In this document: positions 34,970 to 43,272 of the stretch, piece by piece
Position numbering within the stretch: position 1 is the stretch's first letter
Layout of the letters: every line of letters begins with the position of its first letter
NCBI RefSeq assembly: GCF_009724685.1
Contig: NZ_WMEF01000001.1
Location: forward strand, 186,001 to 250,000
From: Lysinibacillus cavernae
Lineage (GTDB): Bacteria; Bacillota; Bacilli; Bacillales_A; Planococcaceae
Reading direction: 5' to 3'
DNA length: 64,000 nt
Translations under genes and position numbers: made by a program
Notes under the pieces: generated by a model
Database searches by the model: none
Told to the model about the DNA's origin: nothing
What the model saw: the letters and a program-made list of their open reading frames with translations, nothing else

Positions 34970-36002
34970 TAATTGGCTGGAATATTGAAAGTATGACGAC
35001 AACAAGTAATGGTCCAATTAAAATGCCAAGAAATCCAAATATTTTAAAACCAATAAACATCGCAATAAAGGTATTCAAGGAAGAAAGTCCAATTTTATCG
35101 CCAATAATTTTTGGTTCAATCATTCGACGTACTAAAAATTGCCCCACTGTTAATAAAATTAAGACGGCAGCATAGAGATAATCACCAGCAAATGCCTGAT
35201 AAATCGCCCAAGGGACTAATAAAATAAATGAATCAAGAAAAGGGATAAAGTCTAACACAACAAGCAAAAATGCTAATACTATAGCAAACGGAGTTTTTAA
35301 AAAATAAAATGCTGCGAAAGATATAGCAAATATACTAATGCCAACTAGGAATTGTGCTTTTAGAAATCCAAATAGAGCTAATTTAACACGATGTCCAATA
35401 AAAATGACTTTTTGATGATAATGAAAAGGGATAGGTGTTAATATTTTCCGGTTAATGGTTGGTAATTCTAAAAGCAACATATATAAAACAATCCAATAAA
35501 CAAAAATATCAAATAAACGTGTAGGAATATACGTTAGTAAAGCAGACAAGACGTTAATGTTTGTTAAGGATAGGGCAAATTTTTCGATGGAAGCTAAAGC
35601 TTTTGCAATCATGAATTGAATTTGTGAAACTAATTCTACAGGTAAATGATAGGTATAGTTGCTGAGCTTGGATTGCATTTGAATCCATAAAGCGGATAAT
35701 TGATTAAGATAATCGGGAATATCAATGATAAATGAAGAAAATTGTTTCCAGCTTATATAGAGGATAAGCGTACATACTAATAAAGAAATACTTAAAAAAA
35801 ATAAAAAAAAGATGAAGACAACAATTTTACGTTTTTTTCGAAACCGTTTGCTCATTCGAACAATAATTGGTTCTAACAGTAATGCGGTTAAGTAGGCAAG
35901 TAAGATCGGTAATGATATTGAAATGAACCAAAGGATAAGGATACCCATCGCGATGACAATAATGGGATGTCGAAAAAAAGGACGATTAAAAAATGATAAC
36001 AT
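34941..36002 (-). CDS. AI-2E family transporter
   Basis: The 353-residue protein has about eight hydrophobic segments and the conserved C-terminal features LDFIPFLDSF and GDKIGLSSLN with a GFLGILIGPL end, typical of the AI-2E (PF01594) family. Family members export sodium or small molecules; some Bacillus paralogues, such as YtvI, act in sporulation. The substrate cannot be read. AGGTGA precedes the ATG. It stands alone. Confidence 0.88.
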   Translation of the reverse strand: MLSFFNRPFFRHPIIVIAMGILILWFISISLPILLAYLTALLLEPIIVRMSKRFRKKRKIVVFIFFLFFLSISLLVCTLILYISWKQFSSFIIDIPDYLNQLSALWIQMQSKLSNYTYHLPVELVSQIQFMIAKALASIEKFALSLTNINVLSALLTYIPTRLFDIFVYWIVLYMLLLELPTINRKILTPIPFHYHQKVIFIGHRVKLALFGFLKAQFLVGISIFAISFAAFYFLKTPFAIVLAFLLVVLDFIPFLDSFILLVPWAIYQAFAGDYLYAAVLILLTVGQFLVRRMIEPKIIGDKIGLSSLNTFIAMFIGFKIFGFLGILIGPLLVVVILSIFQPITKNLPPLQK

Positions 36003-36148
36003 TTTTTCACCTACATCTTGTAATAGATATAAGTAGTATGAGAAGAAAAAATATTTTTACTCAAAATAAAAAAAGACTGGACCACCAGTCTTTTCACAAC
36101 CATGAAGCTATTAACGCTATATGTGCTGTCACTTTAATTGACTAAAGA

Positions 36149-36550
36149 TTAGCGTGCGTTAACAGGTTCAAAGTTATTTTTATTTGTAGGCTCGATTGAG
36201 AATTGATCTAATTCTAATTTAACCTTTTTTAAGATTTCTTCGCATTTTTTTACAAGATGTGCTGGGTAAACTTCATCATCCCCATATTCTACACCATGTG
36301 GATAGTAGTATTTACCAAGGGCTGGTTTCATTAACGTAAGGATGGCATCGTGTGCGCCTACATCACCTGAAATGGCATATGCGAATACGCGTAGGTAATA
36401 GCGACCTTCACGAGTATCGAAACGTTTATCGAATGTCATACGCTCGTAATCCCAACCGCCATCACATTCTAAACCGTGTTTTTTCATAATGCTGACAATT
36501 AGTTCTTGATCAGCTGTTAAATTTTCAAGGTTAGTATTTTCAAAATACAT
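36149..36550 (-). CDS. YugN-like family protein
   Basis: The start is ATG 36550 after AAAGGAGG, giving 133 residues; the longer frame lacks a ribosome site. The sequence opens MYFENTNLENLTADQ and has GGWDYERMTFDKRFD, which matches the YugN-like (PF08868) family as I recall it. It is soluble and acidic. Function is unknown. Its place before ylbC suggests it holds the ylbA position of B. subtilis. Confidence 0.83.
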   Translation of the reverse strand: MYFENTNLENLTADQELIVSIMKKHGLECDGGWDYERMTFDKRFDTREGRYYLRVFAYAISGDVGAHDAILTLMKPALGKYYYPHGVEYGDDEVYPAHLVKKCEEILKKVKLELDQFSIEPTNKNNFEPVNAR

Positions 36551-36697
36551 GTATAGTCCTCCTTTAGGTTCTCGTACAAAGTATACGCTCATTTTTATAA
36601 TAGAGCATATTCGACATTGTTGCAATGACAACATTGTGTCAACCCAATTACAATTGATATAATTACTTACAATAATGGTGATGAAAAGGAGTGCTGT

Positions 36698-37852
36698 ATG
36701 AAAGCTTTATTCCGCATTTTAATGGTTTGTGGTGCAATTGCACTAATTGGCTTTATGTTTTTTAATACACCGAAGGAAAATGAGCCGCTTGAAGGGCCAA
36801 ATACCAATTCTAATATAATACCTCAAACACAACTAAAGCAGCAGTCCGCTGTAGGAGCAATGACACGTCCACAAACGGGCATATCAACATTGATAGGAAA
36901 AGGTACACAAACTGTTTTAGAGCAATATGGGGAACCAGCTAGAAAAGAACCATCCTCCTTTGGTTATCAATGGTGGGTCTACAATGAAGATGTTTCTACG
37001 TTTTTTATGATTGGCGTTGAAAATAATGTTGTATCGCAAGTTTACATAGCAGGACAAGAGATTGATGCATTTCCTTTTAAAGTTGGTCAAAAGCGAGATG
37101 AAATATATCGCATGACGATCATTGATTATGAGGTAGCTGCCACTGTAGGGGAAAACATTTTCATTTTCTCGATGAGTGAAGAAGATATGCAAACAAGGTT
37201 ACTTGTTAAATTTGATGGCCTGTATGCGCAGCTTTATATAGATAGGGAGACAAGTGAGTTACAAGGAATACGCTATACAGACAGTGAAACACTTGTCCTT
37301 CATCAGCCATATGAAATGAGTTATCAGGGGGAGCTTGTTAGACGTACACCTCCTTCCTCATTTTTACAACAAGAAATCGATGTGGCAAGTGCCAAACAGC
37401 TTGATGACTTATTAAATGTGACGAGAGTACATCACGAATTGTCCCCTTTAGAGATGGATGAGTCATTGGAAGAAGCTGCAAGAATGCATAGTGAAGATAT
37501 GAAGATACAAAACTTTTTAGCTCATGAATCACCAACATATGGCGATCTGAAAAAGAGGTTACAAGAACAAAATATTGACTATAGTGAAGCCAACGAAAAT
37601 CTTGCAACTGCTTATTTTGATGCAATTGAAGCAATGCATGGCTGGACAAACTCTTCTGAACACAGGAAGGTATTATTGAATGATCGTTACACACTCGTTG
37701 GTTCTGGCGCTTTCGTAGATTATTATACGCAAATCTATCTAGAGCCTACTTTACAAAAGATGGATAGTGAAGAGCAAATTAACGAAGAGCAAGAAAAGGA
37801 AGAATTAGATAGCGAAGAATCTACAGAAAACAAGGGTCAAACCTCACCATAA
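36698..37852 (+). CDS. ylbC: CAP/SCP-domain protein YlbC
   Basis: The 384-residue protein has an N-terminal signal or membrane anchor (about 5-22), a CAP-associated N-terminal domain (about 70-220), and a C-terminal CAP/SCP-PR1 domain (about 235-350). CAP features are DDLLNVTRVHHELSPLEMDE, HSEDMKIQNFLAHESP and GWTNSSEHRKVLLN. The tail is rich in Glu. It is exported or cell-surface; function is unknown. AAAAGGAG precedes the ATG. A terminator follows. Confidence 0.9.
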   Translation: MKALFRILMVCGAIALIGFMFFNTPKENEPLEGPNTNSNIIPQTQLKQQSAVGAMTRPQTGISTLIGKGTQTVLEQYGEPARKEPSSFGYQWWVYNEDVSTFFMIGVENNVVSQVYIAGQEIDAFPFKVGQKRDEIYRMTIIDYEVAATVGENIFIFSMSEEDMQTRLLVKFDGLYAQLYIDRETSELQGIRYTDSETLVLHQPYEMSYQGELVRRTPPSSFLQQEIDVASAKQLDDLLNVTRVHHELSPLEMDESLEEAARMHSEDMKIQNFLAHESPTYGDLKKRLQEQNIDYSEANENLATAYFDAIEAMHGWTNSSEHRKVLLNDRYTLVGSGAFVDYYTQIYLEPTLQKMDSEEQINEEQEKEELDSEESTENKGQTSP

Positions 37853-37868
37853 CAGAAGAAAATCCGTA

Positions 37869-37911
37869 TGAAGACAAGCTTTCGACAATCGAGCATGTCT
37901 TCATTTTTTTA
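37869..37911 (+). terminator. Terminator after ylbC
   Basis: TGAAGACA and TGTCTTCA pair around a 19-base loop, followed by seven T residues. It isolates murE from ylbC. Confidence 0.8.
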
Positions 37912-37949
37912 TGTAGTTTATCGCTCCGATAAGCTTCTACACTTTTCGT

Positions 37950-37978
37950 CACACCGTTACAAACGCCGTCATATGATA
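37950..37978 (+). promoter_or_regulatory. Sigma-K-like (or sigma-E-like) sporulation promoter of murE
   Basis: CACA (37950-37953) and CATATGATA (37970-37978) are 16 bp apart. This matches the mother-cell sigma-K pattern mACm-N16-CATAnnnTA. The sigma-E match is weaker (CATATGAT against CATACAnT and a poor -35). The -10 ends 24 bp before the TTG start. No vegetative sigma-A promoter is obvious here. The reading is inferred from consensus only. Confidence 0.5.
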
Positions 37979-38002
37979 GAGAACTGAAAGGGGGAATGAG
38001 AC

Positions 38003-39475
38003 TTGCAATTAGCTGAGTTATTAAAAGACTGGCCATGTAGTGTAACGGGAGGATCTATTCGAACAGAAATTACAGGTGTAGAGGACTATGCACAAGCAGT
38101 GCAACCTGGTGACATTTTTATTGTACGAAAAGGCAAAAAAACATCAGGAAGTCGTTTTGTCAAAGAAGCATTGGCACGTGGTGCTGCTGCCATCGTTTCT
38201 GAAGAAAGTATCTCTTTGCCAATTATTGATAAAGAAGTTCCTTTTGTATGGGTTCCTAATACAGCATTATTTTTATCGTATGCAAGTGCGAAGCTCGCTG
38301 CTTTTCCAGCAGAAGCATTAACTGTTGTTGCGATAACCGGTACAAATGGCAAGACAACAGTGAGTCATTTTGTCAGTCAGCTCTTAAATGCTCTACATAA
38401 AAAAGCGGCAGTTATTGGAACGGTTGGCTTTTTCATTAATGGTGAAAAACAAACTACTGCATACGAACAACTAACAACATTGCAAGCCAAAGAATTACAA
38501 CCCATATTAAAGCAATGTGTCCGTAAAGGTGTTACACATGTTGTGCTTGAAGCATCCTCAATGGGCTTACAACAGCATAGGCTCGATCACTGTGACATTG
38601 ACTGTGGTGTATTTTTAAATTTATCGGAAGATCATTTAGAAGATCATGGCGGATTAGAAGCCTATAAACGTGCGAAGAAAAGATTAGCCGATTTATCAAA
38701 AAAGTTAGTGTTAAATGGAGATGATAATTTTTGCCGTTCTGTTGGTATTTATGATAAGAAAAAATCCTGTTCATTTGGTTTTGATAATCACAATGATTTA
38801 CATATCCAAATCGTCAGTGAAACAGTTGGAAAAACAGTACTTTGTTTACAAACAACAGCGAGCGAACATATTGTGGAAATTCCTTTTGTAGGGAAATATC
38901 ATGTGCAAAATGCAATAGCTGCATTAATGGCCGTATGGCGTTTAGGCGTACCTATGGAAGATATAGTTGGACATATGTGGACATTAAAACTACCAGAAGG
39001 ACGGCTTGAGAAGATTGATAATCCCTTAGGTATAGAGGTTTATGTAGATTATGCCCATACAGCAGAAGCCTTACAAGCAGTATTACAAACCTTTGATCGT
39101 TCTAAAACTATTTACCTTGTCTTTAGTTGTGGAGGAAATCGTGATAAGGCGAAACGATTCGCCATGGGAGCAGTAGCAAGTAAATACGCTGACGTAATAT
39201 ATTTAACAACGGATAATCCACGTGATGAAGATCCAATCGTTATTAATGAAAGTATAATTGCTGGTTTTACAGAGCAGCAATATTACGAAATTTATTTAGA
39301 TCGAAAACTTGCCATCCATCAAGCGTTAGCAAAGGCAGAAAAGGGCGATATTGTCCTTGTTGCCGGAAAAGGGCATGAACAAACACAGCAAATTAAAAAT
39401 GAAAAATTCCCTTTTTCCGATCAACAATGTATTATAGATTATTTTTCGAGTCTAATTACGGACGACGCTGAATAA
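38003..39475 (+). CDS. murE: UDP-MurNAc-tripeptide synthetase MurE, diaminopimelate-type by motif
   Basis: MurE adds the third amino acid to UDP-MurNAc-Ala-Glu in the cytoplasm. The 490-residue protein has the N-terminal uridine-binding domain, the P-loop GTNGKT (113-118), the carbamylated-Lys region YKRAKKRL near 221-228, and a C-terminal Rossmann-like domain. DNPR (404-407) and GKGHE (455-459) are the residues that hold meso-diaminopimelate; lysine-type enzymes replace the Arg. It is outside the dcw cluster, where murE normally lies between spoVD and mraY. The start is TTG 38003 after AAAGGGGG. A sporulation-type promoter precedes it. It overlaps the converging thioesterase by 20 bp. Confidence 0.88.
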   Translation: MQLAELLKDWPCSVTGGSIRTEITGVEDYAQAVQPGDIFIVRKGKKTSGSRFVKEALARGAAAIVSEESISLPIIDKEVPFVWVPNTALFLSYASAKLAAFPAEALTVVAITGTNGKTTVSHFVSQLLNALHKKAAVIGTVGFFINGEKQTTAYEQLTTLQAKELQPILKQCVRKGVTHVVLEASSMGLQQHRLDHCDIDCGVFLNLSEDHLEDHGGLEAYKRAKKRLADLSKKLVLNGDDNFCRSVGIYDKKKSCSFGFDNHNDLHIQIVSETVGKTVLCLQTTASEHIVEIPFVGKYHVQNAIAALMAVWRLGVPMEDIVGHMWTLKLPEGRLEKIDNPLGIEVYVDYAHTAEALQAVLQTFDRSKTIYLVFSCGGNRDKAKRFAMGAVASKYADVIYLTTDNPRDEDPIVINESIIAGFTEQQYYEIYLDRKLAIHQALAKAEKGDIVLVAGKGHEQTQQIKNEKFPFSDQQCIIDYFSSLITDDAE

Positions 39476-39953
39476 CAAAGAAAGATCCCGTAGCAATGGC
39501 CAGCTTACGACCAGTTTCATCTTCAATATCACATTCCATGACAAGCGTTTGACGCCCTTTATGGACAAAACGGCCACGCGCAATCAGTTCTTTATTCGTT
39601 GTAGTAGCTATATATGATACATTCATATTCGTAGTGACAACATTATATCCATCTGGCACAGAGCGTGAAGCCAGCCCTCCCATAGCAGCATCGGCAATCG
39701 TTGCAATAATGCCGCCATGGGGTACCTTAATCGTATTATGAATGACAGGTGTAATAGGGATACGGACTTCGCTGACCTCTGGCTCAAATTTTCCTACCAT
39801 ATGTAGGGCAGCATTAATATAACGGCGATGAATGCCTTGTTGTTTTTCCCGCAGTCCATTTAAAAGATGTACTAAAACTTCTTCATCTTCCTCGTTACTT
39901 TCTTGTAAAATTGTGGCTAGTAATTGTTCTATCTGTCCTTTAGATGTTGTCAT
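39456..39953 (-). CDS. Hotdog-fold thioesterase (PaaI-like)
   Basis: The protein has about 165 residues. The hotdog motif is HNTIKVPHGGIIATIADAAMGGLA, with the usual His-Gly-Gly and a nearby Asp, followed by VTTNMNVSYIA and ECDIEDETGRKLAIATGSFFV. It should hydrolyse an acyl-CoA, substrate unknown. The start is ATG 39953 or the adjacent TTG 39956, after AAAGAGG; the upstream frame is without a site. Its end overlaps the murE end by 20 bp in convergent orientation. Confidence 0.87.
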   Translation of the reverse strand: MTTSKGQIEQLLATILQESNEEDEEVLVHLLNGLREKQQGIHRRYINAALHMVGKFEPEVSEVRIPITPVIHNTIKVPHGGIIATIADAAMGGLASRSVPDGYNVVTTNMNVSYIATTTNKELIARGRFVHKGRQTLVMECDIEDETGRKLAIATGSFFVIQRRP

Positions 39954-40043
39954 CAACTGGAAAACCTCTTTCATTAAAAATATCAATAATGTAAAATTAC
40001 CATAAAATCTGTTATGATGGGAAAGAGATTGGGGGAATTAAAT

Positions 40044-40490
40044 ATGATGATGACCTCTGACTGGGTAATCATTTTGGATGAGGCCGAAGCGCTTTGTGAA
40101 ATGATTCTTTCCTCAGAACCTGCGGTTGCGCTACATCAAGCATATGATGAAGTATATAGCGATGCACAAATTGTAGAAGCTATTTACGCATTTAATCGCA
40201 TGAAAGAGCAGTACGAAGATGTACAACGTTTCGGAAAATATCATCCGGACTACCATACAATTATGAAGTCGATCCGCCAACAGAAGAGGGCGCTTGACTT
40301 AAATGAGAAAATTTCAGCTTTAAAAATTGCTGAAAACGATTTTCAGGACTTACTTGATGAAATTAGCCTTTTAATAGGTAAAACAGTTTCTGAAGCGGTA
40401 AAAGTTCCTGTTAGTAACCCATTCTTTGCATCTGGTTCATCTTGCGGAGGAGGATGTGGCTCGGGCGGTTCATGCTCTTGCTCAGCATAA
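40044..40490 (+). CDS. ricF: YlbF/RicF, subunit of the RicAFT iron-sulfur complex
   Basis: The 148-residue helical protein matches B. subtilis YlbF, with MKEQYEDVQRFGKYHPDYHTI and a Cys-rich C-terminus SSCGGGCGSGGSCSCSA. With YmcA and YaaT it forms a complex holding [4Fe-4S] clusters that guides RNase Y in mRNA processing and supports competence, biofilm and sporulation. The C-terminal Cys residues bind a cluster. The start is ATG 40044 after GGGGG; two more in-frame ATG codons follow at once. A repeated palindrome acts as terminator. Confidence 0.93.
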   Translation: MMMTSDWVIILDEAEALCEMILSSEPAVALHQAYDEVYSDAQIVEAIYAFNRMKEQYEDVQRFGKYHPDYHTIMKSIRQQKRALDLNEKISALKIAENDFQDLLDEISLLIGKTVSEAVKVPVSNPFFASGSSCGGGCGSGGSCSCSA

Positions 40491-40520
40491 AATACGATGT
40501 GTATGAAGCACATCTCTTCT

Positions 40521-40570
40521 AGACTGTAGATAACTCAAGGTATTAACAGAGTTTGTTTACAGTCTTTTTT
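40521..40570 (+). terminator. Terminator after ricF, near copy of the ylaI palindrome
   Basis: AGACTGTAGATAACTC and GAGTTTGTTTACAGTCT pair and are followed by TTTTTT. The arms are close to those at 20096-20148, 20 kb away. The two terminators may share a mobile or duplicated origin. Confidence 0.75.
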
Positions 40571-40596
40571 CTATACAATTTATTTGGACAAAGAAG

Positions 40597-40716
40597 ATGA
40601 TGCTTGATTTTACTGGTGATCAAGATGTGGAACAAGTAAATGCATTAGCACAATAAATAAAAACGCCTGATTTGGGTGGCACAGTAACAGATGCCATATT
40701 GCATTATATAAAATAA
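40597..40716 (+). pseudogene. C-terminal remnant of a decarboxylating dehydrogenase
   Basis: The frame reads MMLDFTGDQDVEQVNALAQ, then TAA (40654-40656), and continues in phase as IKTPDLGGTVTDAILHYIK to a TAA ending at 40716. The TPDLGG signature and the following helix match the C-terminus of the isopropylmalate/isocitrate/tartrate dehydrogenase family. Only about 40 residues remain, without the active-site domains. It is most likely a decayed gene. The family reading rests on one short motif. Confidence 0.45.
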
Positions 40717-40741
40717 TATTTATTGAAATGGGGTAGTTCTT

Positions 40742-41203
40742 ATGTTAAATTTCTTTTCTTATAATTGGACAGTAAGAGACGAGTGGATAGAGTGGTGCTC
40801 CCAACTTCATCATGACGAGTTATTGCAAACTCGGAATGGTGGGGTAGGTAGTATTTTACAGACATTATTTCATATTATTGAAGTGGAATATAGCTGGATT
40901 CGTGGTATTCAGGGGCGAGAGGATAAGGTACACTACTTTGAGGATTATCAAACCTTAGGGAAAGTGAAAAAGCTTTCCACAGACCTCCGACAGGAAATAA
41001 GAGAATTTTTAATAACTTATAATGAGAAGAATGACGTTGTGGTAACAGTCTCTTGGGACGAAAATGAATACAGCAAAAATGAAATTTTGCATCATATTAT
41101 CGCCCATGAAATTCATCATATTGGGCAGCTTTCCGTTTGGGCAAGAGAATTAGGACGAGCACCCATACAGTCTAATTACATAGGTAGAACTTTCAAATAC
41201 TGA
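40742..41203 (+). CDS. DinB/YfiT-like family protein
   Basis: The 153-residue protein has a four-helix bundle pattern with the metal-binding His triad: His44 in TLFHIIEVEYSW, then His122 and His126 in IAHEIHHIGQLS. Family members are metal-dependent hydrolases or thiol transferases, including bacillithiol S-transferases; bshC is also in the window. The exact role is unknown. A hairpin follows at 41209. Confidence 0.88.
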   Translation: MLNFFSYNWTVRDEWIEWCSQLHHDELLQTRNGGVGSILQTLFHIIEVEYSWIRGIQGREDKVHYFEDYQTLGKVKKLSTDLRQEIREFLITYNEKNDVVVTVSWDENEYSKNEILHHIIAHEIHHIGQLSVWARELGRAPIQSNYIGRTFKY

Positions 41204-41208
41204 AACAG

Positions 41209-41243
41209 GAAAGGGAAGGTATTTAACTAATATCCTTCCCTTC
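41209..41243. terminator. Hairpin between converging DinB and GDPD genes
   Basis: AAGGGAAGGTATT and AATATCCTTCCCTT form a long stem with a 5-base loop. There is no clear T run on either side, so it is a weak terminator or an mRNA-protecting hairpin. Confidence 0.5.
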
Positions 41244-41253
41244 CGTGTGTTCA

Positions 41254-42168
41254 TCATGATAAAGACTCTTGTACTTGTAATAACTCCGCAGCAATATCAG
41301 GGCGATCTGTAACAATTCCCTTTGCTCCATTATTGATTAATTTTTTCATTGTGTCGATGTCATTGATGGTCCAATAGTGAACAGGTATGTTGAGGTTATT
41401 TAAAAACTGAATAAACTTTGGTGAATCTAATGCGATAACCCCTGATTTTGGTGGGATTTGGAATACATCTACTTTCGGATGATATAAATGCCCAAATTGA
41501 CTGGAGAAGGAAGCAAATGCTTTTCTCACATCTGATTCACCTGCACCAAGTGCTACTTGATTTTGAGCATATAAATTAAAGCGATCGATTTGTTCACCAT
41601 AAAAGCTTGTCACAACGACACGGTGTTCGACGCCAAGCTCTTCAATTAAGCGCCAGAGTTTTGAAGGCATTAGACTTCCTTCGTATGTATCTGGAGCATC
41701 TTTAATATCGATATTGATTAGCATGTTTGGATAAGTTTCAAGTAGCTCTCGTAAGGTCACTACATTTAATTTATCCTCTCGATATGGGAAAGCACCCTCT
41801 AAATCTTCAAATTGGTAGCCATGGTTTAAGGCATTGATTTCCACCAATGTCATATCGGCAATAAGGCCGTAGCCATCAGTTGTTCGTTCAACTGTATCAT
41901 CATGGAAAACAATGATTTCTTCGTCTTTCGTTAGACGAATGTCGATTTCAAAGCCATCAACACCTAACTGTGCAGCTTTTTCAAATGCGATCATTGTATG
42001 TTCAGGTGCTAAAAGTGCTCCGCCACGATGCGCAAGAATGATGGGGCGATCGAATTGTAATGCTTGTTTGCCTTCACGTTGCTGTGGTTTAGAAATGGCT
42101 TTACTGCCTGCCCAAGCTGCCGCACTTGCAGCTGCGATTGCAAGCGCAATTTTTGTTTTCTTACCCAT
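41254..42168 (-). CDS. Glycerophosphodiester phosphodiesterase
   Basis: The protein has 304 residues from ATG 42168, which follows AAGGAGG; the 310-codon frame starts before that site. The N-terminus is a hydrophobic anchor (about 6-22), so the domain is probably outside. Catalytic motifs are LAHRGGALLAPEHT, FEIDIRLTKD and VFHDDTVERTTDG. It cleaves glycerophosphodiesters to glycerol 3-phosphate and alcohol, perhaps from teichoic acid or lipid turnover. Confidence 0.92.
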   Translation of the reverse strand: MGKKTKIALAIAAASAAAWAGSKAISKPQQREGKQALQFDRPIILAHRGGALLAPEHTMIAFEKAAQLGVDGFEIDIRLTKDEEIIVFHDDTVERTTDGYGLIADMTLVEINALNHGYQFEDLEGAFPYREDKLNVVTLRELLETYPNMLINIDIKDAPDTYEGSLMPSKLWRLIEELGVEHRVVVTSFYGEQIDRFNLYAQNQVALGAGESDVRKAFASFSSQFGHLYHPKVDVFQIPPKSGVIALDSPKFIQFLNNLNIPVHYWTINDIDTMKKLINNGAKGIVTDRPDIAAELLQVQESLS

Positions 42169-42551
42169 ATTCGTCCTCCTTAACAATTATCTTCATATAA
42201 AAAGTAATGGTGAATTCATTGTTCAATGATTAGTATTTACTTATAGTCACAGAGAGTACTAAAGCTAGTAACTAGTATAAGTGAATGATGATTTTTTCAT
42301 GCCGCCTATTGCTGTCAACTTGTGTAACAATTGTTATGAGGGTTCAAATGTGTTGGAACAGTCCATTTGAGGCATTATCATCCTTCAGCAAGTTTATGTT
42401 TTTTTAAAACAACTGATTCATATCACTACGATGTTCAACGTAGTATGCTTTTCCATTATAACGGAAAATTGAGTGTTCTGTCAGCTAAACTCTGTTGCTA
42501 TCATTTTCCGGTCTATGGTATTCTTTTATGTAAGAAATGAGGGAATCTAAT
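42169..42551. other. Divergent intergenic region between GDPD gene and ylbG
   Basis: This 383-bp gap is AT-rich. It holds a perfect 12-bp palindrome TAACAATTGTTA (42325-42336) and a hairpin ACTACG / CGTAGT at 42425-42444. No open frame in it is convincing. I could not assign a clear promoter for either gene. Confidence 0.4.
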
Positions 42552-42824
42552 ATGAACGAACGACAAGGGCTAATCGTTTACGTCCATCAATTAAAACATG
42601 CGAAGTCACTTCGAAAATATGGTCATGTTCTTTATATTTCCAGGAGGCAAAAATATGTAGTGCTTTACTGTGATCGCGAGGACATTGACATGATGACAAC
42701 AAAACTACAACGCCTCCCATTTGTGAAAGACGTTGTGGAGTCTTACCGTCCATTTGTAAAAACTGAATATGAAAATGCAAAACCAGATAAAGCAAAGGAA
42801 TATGACTATAAAGTAGGTCTATAA
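42552..42824 (+). CDS. ylbG: YlbG family protein (UPF0298)
   Basis: The 90-residue protein starts at ATG 42552 after GAGGGA; the frame from 42537 runs through that site. It has the YlbG pattern [21 protein letters not shown] followed by [19 protein letters not shown] strands. It is soluble and its function is unknown. The gene lies near rsmD, as in B. subtilis. It converges with the next gene, with stops 2 bp apart. Confidence 0.9.
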   Translation: MNERQGLIVYVHQLKHAKSLRKYGHVLYISRRQKYVVLYCDREDIDMMTTKLQRLPFVKDVVESYRPFVKTEYENAKPDKAKEYDYKVGL

Positions 42825-42826
42825 TC

Positions 42827-43216
42827 TTACGTCAATGCAGGTAGATAGTTATTTAGTCTTAATATACCGATTAAGTATTGATAAAATAGTTTTGATTCCG
42901 AAAATATAGATGAGTGCTTTATTTCTACAACAACTGCTTTTCGATTGAGTTGTTCTACTTGTGCTTCAAACATGTTTTGTCGCTTTGTTGGTTGTTCTTC
43001 ATCGTATGGGATACCTTCTCGACAAATGTAAATAGGCATGAACTTACTTTCGCCAACCGGTTTGAGGGCGACAGCTAAAGAAGTCACCTTCTTATCTTCT
43101 TTTGTAGATGTTAGTATAAAGGCTTGATGAAAGCGTTCATGATTTGTTTTGATAATTTCGAGCAGCTCGTAAACATCACCATAGCCTTCACCTAATTCTA
43201 TAAATTGTTGTGGCAT
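42827..43216 (-). CDS. Conserved hypothetical protein (DUF7147-like)
   Basis: The 129-residue soluble protein opens MPQQFIELGEGYGDVYELLE and ends YQYLIGILRLNNYLPALT. I recall this pattern from a Bacillaceae family often mislabelled methylthioribose kinase. At this length it cannot be that kinase, and no nucleotide-binding motif is visible. AAAGGATG is upstream of the ATG. It converges with ylbG and diverges from the exported-protein gene. Confidence 0.8.
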   Translation of the reverse strand: MPQQFIELGEGYGDVYELLEIIKTNHERFHQAFILTSTKEDKKVTSLAVALKPVGESKFMPIYICREGIPYDEEQPTKRQNMFEAQVEQLNRKAVVVEIKHSSIFSESKLFYQYLIGILRLNNYLPALT

Positions 43217-43272
43217 AATAATTGCACATCCTTTCCAATACTCATAGTATCATGCTGCGGGAGGTCAAGCAC

